From a virus, in the IMG/VR virus record IMGVR_UViG_3300037493_005672, positions 1 through 37,596 of that record: DNA of 37,596 nucleotides, one strand, 5' to 3'. The notes below the pieces were generated by a model. That model was not told where the DNA came from, did no database searches, and saw nothing but the letters and a program-made list of their open reading frames with translations. Position 1 is the stretch's first letter. Each line of letters opens with the position of its first letter. This document shows, in pieces, positions 7,734 to 17,500 of this stretch. The position numbers and the translations under genes are program-made.

Positions 7734-10700
7734 TCAAAAAGTAATAAGTCCTAAAGAAATACATTTCTCAACACTTTCCGATGCTTGTTTTCTTATTGTT
7801 TGAACAGATTGTGCGTTTGCTAAGATCCAATTATTTCTTTGTTGTGTTGTTTGAAAACTTTTAGTTGGCCACCATTCAATCCATAACAAGACTAAACTTT
7901 CAATAAATAAATCCTTAGTATTCCATTTGTATTCAGGGTCGGAATTGTATAATTTTTTTCCATTTATCGGATTCGAATAGTAAGTTGAGATAAAATCTAC
8001 TGACTTATCAAAATCCGAAAACACCGCATACGGAACTGATACGCCATTCGATGTTGTTCTACAACCAAATGATTCGTTGAAGAACTTTCTTCGTTCACCA
8101 TAAGTAATTCCTGAGTAAACGGTTCCTCCGAATGGGGTACCACCCAAATCAAAGTCATAAGTGATGAACTTGTTATCATCATGACCATTTGCATATGCTG
8201 TGAAGAATATCAAACCTTTCAATATTTGATTATAACCTTTATCCTTAAGCAACTTTGACAAATCACCAAATGTAATTTCACGTTTTGATGATTCTACACC
8301 AACATAGTTTCTGTATTTTTGATTTGCGACTTGCATGTCCGAAATACATCTAACAGGATCTGCTGGAGTAAAGGTTTGATTTGTTTGTATGGAGTTTCCA
8401 ACTGAAATAACATTTTTTGTAACAACTTGTGATTCAGTATCTTTTAGTCTCTGTACACCCAACACCAATTCACTCAACAAACTCTGATTTAAACTGAGAA
8501 TTTGTTTAGTAATTTTTGGTATCGATACAACTGGCATTCTGAGTCCTGTAAAAAAAGTTTTGAAGTCTCCACCATCGATGACGTGTTCCACCGATTGTAT
8601 CATATAAGGCCCATAAAACATCGGAACATGTTGAAGATTAAAATACATAGTAGGTTGTATCATAACATTACCCAATGATTCTACTCTACATTCGTAACTT
8701 CTTGTTTTATAGTAATTGTATAGACCAAGACTTTGTCCGACAGCTCGTTTACCACCAGCTTGTAGAGCTATACCCGTAATCACCCTATTTGATTCAGTCG
8801 TGGCTGCAGCAGAATTTTGATCCAATTGTATAGAATAAAATATACCTTGATTTCTATTACCAAAGTCGACATTAAATCCAACAACTTTATTGGATAAGGC
8901 GAAATTTACTTCTTCACCTGTTGATCTCGATAACGAATTCCTTCCCCCACATTCGAAGGTAAAGGCATCGGTCTTAAATCGGTAATCTTGATTTTCCTTT
9001 AAGTTAAGATGTTCGGAAGGTTTTCCTACAAAGTAACAAACTAACTTGGGTGATGATTCGCGGTAATCAACCTCAAGATAAGTTCCAAATAATGAATTTG
9101 CTAAATCCTGAGATGTTTCTGTCCTTGGTCTCTGCCCATCAACAGACTCACCTATACCCCAAAAATTAACGTATGCCGGCATTGGCATCATTTGGAATTT
9201 GTTGTCGGCAAATATCTTACTCACAAAATCAATAATACGAGCGTTGGTTTGAGCAGTGCTTGATAAAAAATTCTTAAGTTTCAATACATCTAAAAGAACC
9301 TCATTTCCTATATCTCTATTTGCACGATCTAAAAATAGAACATCTTGAAAAAGGGTTCTATTTTGGAATTCACCACCTGATATCCATTTGTCGTTGAAGG
9401 CTTTGAATGTTTCCCATAGTTCTAATTTCTGTTCATCTCCGTCTAAACCGGAAAGAATTGGTTTTTCATTAGATTGTTCTACGTTTGGTAATTGTTTTTG
9501 TAGACTAAAAAATAACTGTGTTAAAATTTGACTTACTAAGGTATCTTTATCGGTATAATATGTGTTGATGTTCTCAATAAATTGTGTTGACCCATAGTTT
9601 CCATCCGCCAACAATTTTTGTGTACCATAAATCTTAATAAGGGGTGCAAATGTTTGAACATTTGCAACGGTAAACTGAACATTCATATCAATAAAGAAGT
9701 CTGTAAAATAACTCCCTGTATTAGAATAAATCATGTCAGGTGTCGTTGCAAAACCTACATAGGTATACATCGAATTCCACTCTTGTGGAAACGCGGCTAT
9801 TGATTGTGCAAGAGTAATAGTTCCACTACTCGATGGTAAAGTATTTTGTACATATGGATTATACGTAAAGGGATCAAAGACCCTATTGGATGGTAAGGTA
9901 GTAAATGAACCCCATAATTTTCTATCAAAATTACTTGGATTACCGTAACGAAATACCACATCATAATTCAAGAAAGTCTCGATTGTGTCAGTAATTTTAA
10001 TAGCCTGCTTTTCCGATACTTTTTTGACATAATCCTCTGACGAGATTTGGTTGTCGGGAGTATCAATAGTCAAAAGTTCTTGCATCAAAAATTGAAAGTT
10101 CTTATTGACAGAACTTGGTCCTGATACGACATCTTTTTCTACGTCTTTTGTACTCACCGAAAACTTTAAGAATTCTTGTTCAAACTCATCCAATATTTCC
10201 GTTTTAAATACCCCAAATATCTCCTCAATAAACGAATACTCTGACCCTAAACTAAAAGCCTCTGAATTTTTTGTGTTGGGTTTTATTAACTTGAAATACT
10301 GATCATATTGTGGTTTTTCGATACTTGGTAGTTCGAAGTATCCGAAATTCGGTGCTTGCCAAAAAGTTCGGAAACTACCGTTGAATACTGCGGTGTTGTT
10401 CAATACCTCTTGAGTAATGAATTCTCCAGTTGGACTATCCTCAAAACATTCTGATAATACCTGATTTGTATTGGAACCAAAACAAGGCATTACAATTGTT
10501 TGATTCTGCAGGGATGGGATAAACTTAGTTGAATCCTTTGTGTCAAAAGATGTAAACCAAGTTCTTAAGGTTAGAAGTCTACTTGGGTCGTTTGCATCAA
10601 AACCTAATGGTAATTCAATATTACTATTACTAATATTTCCTACGTTTAAACCCTCTGAGATGGCCGCATTCATTTCCGTATCACTATAGGTGGTAAACAA

Positions 10701-13700
10701 ATCCTGACCTGTCATAAGAAAATAAATGTTATTTATCATACCGGGATAAAAACCAAGGTTCATAATCGAGTTCGTAAATGATCCAAGGGGTAAAAAGTTA
10801 TTTTGGTTGGTAATTTGAATTACAAGATTGTTTTGACCAACAATCTCGAGTGGTATATTTTTCTGATTATTAAACTTATAGGTTTTATCTGGGTCATCAG
10901 TAATCGGATCGTAAAGATTTAAATAATCAATATTGTTCCAAACCGAATCTAATATATCAACGTTAGTTTCAATATATGTTTTATATCTATGCCATATAGA
11001 TCCGTACCTTAAGATCCATGCGTATGGTAGTTTGTGAACGCCTCCGAACTTGGTGAGTGTAGAAAACATAAAATCTAACTCCTCAACAATTGTTGGTTCA
11101 ACATTCTTGTACCTTTCTCTCAATGTGATCAGTGGAAGAGAGTTTAAAAATAAATAAGCTGGTTTTACATACGGATATAATGAACCTCCATTCCTATCTA
11201 ACTCAACACCTTCGTTTATAGCATTTATAAAAAATGGTGTATTAAACATCGATGTGGTTTGGTCTCCTGCTAAATTACCAGTCTTGTTCTGATAAGTAAG
11301 TGGACCCTCTGTAACAAATAACTTTTCAGAACGACGTTCAGTGTAAAATGTATTCAAATCTTTTGTTTGACCGTTTGAGTCGTCAAGATTTGGTGTGTTT
11401 ACACTTAAAAAATCGGAGTTTGTAAACGGCCGATTATTATTTTGGTTGAAATTTGTCTGATAATTAGTTATAAACTTTTTGGTATCATTTACAAATAAAC
11501 TATGTGTTGTATCGAAGGGATTGTCATTCCCGGCAGAACTTCCCAAATTTGTAGTTGTCCAAGGCGAGTAGACAAACGGATAAAGATCCGCTATATCAGT
11601 TTGATTCGATTTTGTTAATCTTACAAACTCAGTTAGTTTACTATAAGATTCGACAGTCTGTGCGGTCGATTCGGAAGCATTCGATATGCTCGTGTTAGAC
11701 AAAATTGAAAAATCTTTTGTAGTAATTGCCCTTAGATAATCAGATGTGAATTCACCTCTAATTAATTGCTGATAACTTGGTCCTTGTCCATCATTCGATG
11801 CACTTCTAAGAACTTCTAAATAATTTGCAGAAGTGAATGCAAGATTTTTTAAGGTTTTGGTCAGACTTGGACTTGATCCTAATAAAGATGTTTGGATATT
11901 GATATTTTCAATATCCGATAATGTTTTGTATAACTCTAAATCTTGCGGAATTCCTTTAGAAAATCTATCCCAATATGAAGCTAAGAAAACTCTTTCGTAA
12001 ATTTCATAGAGGAATTTAACAACCTGATAGTCCGAATATGGAATATTGGTCATCGGAAATTCGATACCATTTGCCGATAATCTAAGAATAGTTCGAGACA
12101 AGTTAGCATTCCCATTTGGTGCTGGTGGGTTATCAGCAGTTCTTGATATTCCTTTGATGTATTCTTCAACAAACTCAACTTCGGGCCATGATTGGAAATC
12201 ATTCGCACCAGTTCTTGATATTTCTGATTTATCTCCAGGATATCTTAACTCAAATGGCTCATCGTCTTCCGAATTAGTATCGACAAAATATTGTGGCCAA
12301 GGATAAACAGGTATTTCAGATAAACTCTGAATTTCAAGTGTGGGCGTATTATCTTTAGTGTCAGAACTCGCTGAACTCAATGTATTATTGAAAATTGCTT
12401 GTTTTCTTTTTGGATTAGTTCGTTGACTCCAAGCTGAACTATGTACGTCATCCATCATCAAATAAAATGCCTCGACAGAGGCAAAAATCATTGCCATAAT
12501 ATTTTTTATCGTAGGCCTGAATCCTAAACCATTTGGTCCTTCAATTTTTTTATTCAAAAAAACTGTGAGAGCTAAAACAACTTTTTCTTTTTGTTTAGAT
12601 ATATCACCAATAATTTGATTGTATAAACCATCAAAATTGTTTTCACCGTCAAATACAAAATTATACGTCGGATAGGTAGCAACTTCATTACCAACACGAA
12701 TTGCCGTTGGTCTAAAAAACTTTAGGTTTTCAGATTCAAACTGTATTAATTCTGTTTGAGTTGGTTTTCTTTTGTTTCTTTGTTCGAAAGTTTTCTCGAA
12801 ATCAATTTCTTTTGATGTAATTGCTTTTCTGAAAGTATCCTCAATTAGAACATTATCGTTGTTGACACTTTTTGAAGGATTATTAATTATAATTTTATCA
12901 ATAGTGGTGATCTTTGTTGTACTATCAGTAATATTATCGATTGTAAAAGAACCATTTAATCCTAAGGTGGGGTTTTTTGCTAAAGCACTTTTATAGTTTG
13001 TTACAAGTTGTACTAACTGACTGTAAGCATCTAACTGAGCTTGAGTGTTGTTGATATTGTTCTTGAAAACATATGTCTGTAAAACTTCAGGTTCTGTATT
13101 TTCTGCGGTGTCTTCTTTCCTTCCTTTGTATACAAATACCAGTGTTCGATCGATATATCTCGAGAACCAAGATGTGTCATCATTACCATAAACATCATTA
13201 TAAAAATCGTTAATTAATTTTATGTAATTCTGTATATCTGATAAAGGTGTAAAATCTGTTTGTCCAAATCCCTGCAAAATATTTTTTTCTAATAATTCTA
13301 ATCGTGCTAATAAAGATGGAACTGAAAGTTCAGGTAAATCAGGTGATATTAATCCCAATCGTTTATATTTTGCATACATGTTATTGATATTGGACTGACC
13401 TTTTGTTGTTCTTACATTAGATGTTAAGGTCAAATCGTTACCAACACTTGCTCTTGCGGCTTGAATCGCGGGTGGTTCCTGTCCACTAGATTGTACTCTG
13501 AAATCAGAAGTGTACATAAATGGTGTCGCAAACAAGGCACCAACCTGTGTTTCGGCTAAAATGGTATATTTGTAAGAATAAAACTTTAAACTTATTCTGT
13601 AGTTCCCAGAATTACCCTCGAAAGCCGCAGAAAAGTTTGTCATTACAAGTTGATACTTTATAGCCTTTCCGTAAAATCCTTTTAGTGTCAAAAAGAATAT

Positions 13701-14264
13701 TGGGTATGGAAGATTAAAAAATGCGGCATATTCTGAGTTTTCACCTTTTTCAAATAAAGCTCTACCCTGTGTATCAATCAAAACGATGTCAACAGTTGGT
13801 GTGGCACTTCTTGTGTTTTTTATCCTTATTGACTCAATTCCAAGTAAACCAGTGTCCAAAGAATTTATAACATTTTGACTAAAATAAAATTCGTCTGTTT
13901 TGTTTTCTTGAGTGATTTTTGTTCTACTTGGTTGATTAGTACCTTTACCATTGACGGTATTGAGACCTGTAATTTCATCTAAGTAATCATTCCTGAGTGT
14001 GGTACGTCCTCCCGGTCTCAAGAAGTTCATAGTCGCCAACTGAACATTTTGAATAGCATCACTAATTGGGGATCCGACAGCTAACTTCGTACGAGGAATG
14101 ACCCTTGCCTCCAAATTAGCATACATTACCAAATTCTCATGAGCTAGTTTCCTCTCTGATACAGAACCATTTATATTCTGTGTTTTATTGGGATCTACTA
14201 ATATAATGTTTTGACAGTCAAAGTCGACAAAAATATTGTCATTAGTCGTTATGTTATCTGCCAT
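7734..14264 (-). CDS. Giant baseplate hub-like structural protein (2176 aa)
   Basis: This is the largest gene in the window. Most of it is Asn/Thr/Ser/Tyr-rich, as in phage baseplate and fibre proteins, with no signal peptide or membrane helix. Near ~1855-1910 the block SYECRVESLGNVMIQPTMYF...GPYMIQSVEHVIDGGDF resembles the hub (gpD/gp27-type) fold of contractile tails, in which such a strand pattern precedes the central spike. The last ~180 residues (from ITFGDLSKLLKDKGYNQIL) look like a separate globular domain with FSDFDKSVDFISTYY, reminiscent of glucosaminidase-type segments, but no catalytic residue can be assigned. The ATG at 14264 overlaps the stop of the gp53-like gene by 11 bp, indicating translational coupling. 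A baseplate role is well supported by context; fine homology is not. Confidence 0.8.
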   Translation of the reverse strand: MADNITTNDNIFVDFDCQNIILVDPNKTQNINGSVSERKLAHENLVMYANLEARVIPRTKLAVGSPISDAIQNVQLATMNFLRPGGRTTLRNDYLDEITGLNTVNGKGTNQPSRTKITQENKTDEFYFSQNVINSLDTGLLGIESIRIKNTRSATPTVDIVLIDTQGRALFEKGENSEYAAFFNLPYPIFFLTLKGFYGKAIKYQLVMTNFSAAFEGNSGNYRISLKFYSYKYTILAETQVGALFATPFMYTSDFRVQSSGQEPPAIQAARASVGNDLTLTSNVRTTKGQSNINNMYAKYKRLGLISPDLPELSVPSLLARLELLEKNILQGFGQTDFTPLSDIQNYIKLINDFYNDVYGNDDTSWFSRYIDRTLVFVYKGRKEDTAENTEPEVLQTYVFKNNINNTQAQLDAYSQLVQLVTNYKSALAKNPTLGLNGSFTIDNITDSTTKITTIDKIIINNPSKSVNNDNVLIEDTFRKAITSKEIDFEKTFEQRNKRKPTQTELIQFESENLKFFRPTAIRVGNEVATYPTYNFVFDGENNFDGLYNQIIGDISKQKEKVVLALTVFLNKKIEGPNGLGFRPTIKNIMAMIFASVEAFYLMMDDVHSSAWSQRTNPKRKQAIFNNTLSSASSDTKDNTPTLEIQSLSEIPVYPWPQYFVDTNSEDDEPFELRYPGDKSEISRTGANDFQSWPEVEFVEEYIKGISRTADNPPAPNGNANLSRTILRLSANGIEFPMTNIPYSDYQVVKFLYEIYERVFLASYWDRFSKGIPQDLELYKTLSDIENINIQTSLLGSSPSLTKTLKNLAFTSANYLEVLRSASNDGQGPSYQQLIRGEFTSDYLRAITTKDFSILSNTSISNASESTAQTVESYSKLTEFVRLTKSNQTDIADLYPFVYSPWTTTNLGSSAGNDNPFDTTHSLFVNDTKKFITNYQTNFNQNNNRPFTNSDFLSVNTPNLDDSNGQTKDLNTFYTERRSEKLFVTEGPLTYQNKTGNLAGDQTTSMFNTPFFINAINEGVELDRNGGSLYPYVKPAYLFLNSLPLITLRERYKNVEPTIVEELDFMFSTLTKFGGVHKLPYAWILRYGSIWHRYKTYIETNVDILDSVWNNIDYLNLYDPITDDPDKTYKFNNQKNIPLEIVGQNNLVIQITNQNNFLPLGSFTNSIMNLGFYPGMINNIYFLMTGQDLFTTYSDTEMNAAISEGLNVGNISNSNIELPLGFDANDPSRLLTLRTWFTSFDTKDSTKFIPSLQNQTIVMPCFGSNTNQVLSECFEDSPTGEFITQEVLNNTAVFNGSFRTFWQAPNFGYFELPSIEKPQYDQYFKLIKPNTKNSEAFSLGSEYSFIEEIFGVFKTEILDEFEQEFLKFSVSTKDVEKDVVSGPSSVNKNFQFLMQELLTIDTPDNQISSEDYVKKVSEKQAIKITDTIETFLNYDVVFRYGNPSNFDRKLWGSFTTLPSNRVFDPFTYNPYVQNTLPSSSGTITLAQSIAAFPQEWNSMYTYVGFATTPDMIYSNTGSYFTDFFIDMNVQFTVANVQTFAPLIKIYGTQKLLADGNYGSTQFIENINTYYTDKDTLVSQILTQLFFSLQKQLPNVEQSNEKPILSGLDGDEQKLELWETFKAFNDKWISGGEFQNRTLFQDVLFLDRANRDIGNEVLLDVLKLKNFLSSTAQTNARIIDFVSKIFADNKFQMMPMPAYVNFWGIGESVDGQRPRTETSQDLANSLFGTYLEVDYRESSPKLVCYFVGKPSEHLNLKENQDYRFKTDAFTFECGGRNSLSRSTGEEVNFALSNKVVGFNVDFGNRNQGIFYSIQLDQNSAAATTESNRVITGIALQAGGKRAVGQSLGLYNYYKTRSYECRVESLGNVMIQPTMYFNLQHVPMFYGPYMIQSVEHVIDGGDFKTFFTGLRMPVVSIPKITKQILSLNQSLLSELVLGVQRLKDTESQVVTKNVISVGNSIQTNQTFTPADPVRCISDMQVANQKYRNYVGVESSKREITFGDLSKLLKDKGYNQILKGLIFFTAYANGHDDNKFITYDFDLGGTPFGGTVYSGITYGERRKFFNESFGCRTTSNGVSVPYAVFSDFDKSVDFISTYYSNPINGKKLYNSDPEYKWNTKDLFIESLVLLWIEWWPTKSFQTTQQRNNWILANAQSVQTIRKQASESVEKCISLGLITF

Positions 14265-14574
14265 AGTAGAGGAAGTAGTTGTCTATACCATTTTTATAGT
14301 CCTGTAATGAAGATATGAGAGGGTAAGGAATTGTCAAGATAGAATTGTTGGGTATGTTCCACTCCAATCCACCGTACTGAGGGTTTGCCTGTAAAATTAA
14401 CCAACTAAAAAAAGGAGTACCATAAAACTCTTGTGATACCTTGTCCAACCTACTTATACCTGTTCGGTAAATAAATCTTTGGTCTGATGTCTTACTAGGA
14501 AGTGGTACAAAAGGCACAACCGTTTGTTCTCCGTTCACAAAAAATTGTTGGTATCTATTATAATAAGCGTCCAT
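14254..14574 (-). CDS. 53: Baseplate wedge protein, gp53/LysM-like
   Basis: This 106-aa protein combines YRTGISRLDKVSQEFYGTPF, WLILQANPQ and NIPNNSILTIPYPL. That is the order of a LysM-like module (time-of-assembly domain, 'D.IS..fYG...w.Il..N.....p..i..G..l.IP'), as in T4 gp53 and short tail X-type proteins that clamp wedge subunits to the hub. T4 gp53 is longer (196 aa), so this would be a minimal version. Its ATG overlaps the stop of the upstream 1657-aa gene by one base (TAATG), and its own stop overlaps the start of the giant hub-like gene, so the three are translated as a coupled set. The assignment rests on motif order and neighbourhood. Confidence 0.7.
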   Translation of the reverse strand: MDAYYNRYQQFFVNGEQTVVPFVPLPSKTSDQRFIYRTGISRLDKVSQEFYGTPFFSWLILQANPQYGGLEWNIPNNSILTIPYPLISSLQDYKNGIDNYFLYYGR

Positions 14575-17500
14575 TAGTTAAATTTTCGTTTGAAGTTATA
14601 CGGGTTTGTCTGTGCCGTGTTATTTTTGGGGGCATAAATGTCCTGAAGTGTTTTCTTAGTTTGATTTGTTGCGGATAGATCAGTAGAAAATAAAACCAAT
14701 CTTTCTTGTGATGTTCCAAATGTTGGTGTGTATTTGTCATAAATCAAGCCAGTAGTACTCGTTCTGTATGTTTGTAAGATTGCTTTGTTATTGTCATTGA
14801 TTTTTTTCCATATATTAAAACGTGAATCTACATTATTTAAACCATTATAGTAAAAATCAATTGCATTACTCGTAGCCAAATCCAAACCCACTTTCAATGC
14901 GTCTATAAACCCTTGTCTATTGGAATCAATAAGTAAGGCTCTTGACATCATCATGTATTCTAACTTACCATCGTCGGTAGGAAGTAAGGTGTTTGTTATC
15001 GTATCAGATGCTGATGGTGTATATGATCCTGTGTTTTTATCATAGGAACCACCCACATACAAATTAGCGGCAGTTAGATCTGTTAAGAAACTACCAATAT
15101 TAGTTGCCAACAAAGTTGCATCTACACCCAATTTAGTATAGGAGTTAACCGAAACTTGATTTACCACTTCAGTGGTTCCTGTAGTTGTAAATATTTCAGA
15201 TATATTCTGTGTGTTTATCTTACCATCATACCCATTTGTACCAACAGTAGGTCCGTTGAGAACAAAGTTAATTCTATCGATATTGAAAACCAATTGTTGT
15301 TCAATTTGAACTAACGTTGTAATATTTTCACTTACTCCATTTAGGAAACCACTCTTATAGGTCAATACATAATCGTTGTAGTTTTTCTTGAACAACCTTT
15401 TTTGTGCATTTGTAATCTGAGGGTTTTGAAACGAAGAATCTAAAAAAATTGGTATATCATTATCATTGATTGCTTTCAATAATTTAGTAAATGAGTTATC
15501 AATATATGTTTGATATTGTAAAGGTTTACCATAAATTGCCGTTGTAGTGGTGTTAATAGTTCCTGTATTATATCCTTGATTGTTTCGTAAATTACTATTT
15601 AAAAGTGATAAGATACCATAGTTGTAATTACCCAAAATGTTTTCAAAATAAGTGAATGTTCCACTGAAATAAGCTTGGGTTTGTTCAACTAACTTATTCA
15701 TTAAATTTTTATACGCAATAGTTCCTGTTGATCCCGAGGCTGTTTGACCTGTTATTGATTGGATACCGATGGTATTTCCCCCATCTGTCGTTACTTCTGT
15801 TGATACATTTGATGCTCCAACAACAGGATTTTGTCGATTCAGTGCATCAACAATTTCTTTGTCTAACCTACTTGTATCTTCAGTTGCTTCTGCCCTTTCA
15901 TCATACATTTCGGTGTTGGCATAATAGTTAAAGGATAAAGCGTTTTGTAAGGTGTCGATAGGGTTTCTCAATCCATTTCCACCAACCATATTGAATGATA
16001 AACTAACATCAACAATCATAGGTTGGAACCCGATACCTTCAGGATTTAGATCAAAGGTTTTATCATAATTAAAACTTAAACCTTTTGGTATTATCTTGGT
16101 ATTATAAAAATCACCAACCCTCAAAACCAACACTGGTGGTGCTCCGAATGATGTGTTTATAGCATCGTTATACTTTTTTTCAGCAACACCATTCGGACCT
16201 GTTTCAATTGTTGGGATTGTATCACCGGGTCTCATACATTGTTGTAAGAAGGTAAGTCGAGCGTTCAATCCTTCAGGTGTCATAGAGTGAAACGATGGTT
16301 GGAAATACTTTATCTTTTCTTTTATCGAATCGTATATCATTGGATTATCCACCTTCATTACTTCAAAATAGTCACACTCACTTAACAAAAACCTCAAAAG
16401 TTTTTTCGAAGCTCCTTTGTATAAAGATTGAGTTGGTTGAACCACTTCTACTAACTTTTCACTACCAGGTTTTATAGGTTGTTCTTTTAAACCATCTTTC
16501 GCCAAATTAGCCTGAACACCAATATTGTTTGGTTGAGGTTGTGGTGCTATTGGATTGATCGTTACGTCCGTTACTGTTACAGCTCTACAAGCCATTGCTT
16601 GAGGTGAATAGATTTTATCACTGCCCGTCAATTCTGAAGTACAGTTGAAAGGACCTAGTGAAAATCCTCTAATAGAGTTTCCACCTGAGGATATTACTCT
16701 TGGATTGGCTCGACTGACTTCTCCCTGAGCATCTTCCTGAAAAATTACCTTTCCTTCATCAATAAATTTTGTTAAACTTTTACCACCAGGAAAACTAAAA
16801 GTTTTGAAGAAATTTTCTACACTACTAATTCTTCTTGAGGAAAGTTTGTCGTTATAACCAACTGATTGTGGTGCTGATGCTGAACCTACAAGTTTTACAG
16901 AAATACTTTCAGCCTGTTTTTGTTGTAGTATGTCAAATATTTTAGATCCAAACTCCTGTAATTGAGTGAAGTTGGGTTCTATCGTATCACTGAAAAACAA
17001 TTCAACCCCCGTCTTATTACTACTATTTGCCTGATTTACGTAATTTGATTTATTAGATGTTGAAGTATAAGTGCCATATAAATCCTGATAATTCGCAGAA
17101 GTTGTCAAACTTGGATTTGTTCCAGGAATGTCGTTATCGAAATAAAAGGCGAAATTCTTAAATTGGTCTAAAGTGTCGACAGGTGTTGCTTCAGTAGCAC
17201 TTGATCCCGCTCCACCACCCGTTGGTGCAACACCCTGCTCTGTATTGATACTCTGTTCTGCGGTTTGTTGCTGTTCATTCGATATATTTGGATTATTAAT
17301 AATTTCTTGCCACGCTTGAAGTTCGGTAAGGGGAACGGTGTTATATATTTTAGCCAACTCATAGAGATCGTATTTTTTACATCCAGCAAAAAACGAGTTT
17401 ACTATAGAGTCCACTTTTTGACGATCTCCCTCGTTAGCCAACACCTTATTGACGATCAAATTAAGGATAGAAGGATGATCAACAATAATCTTCCATTTTA

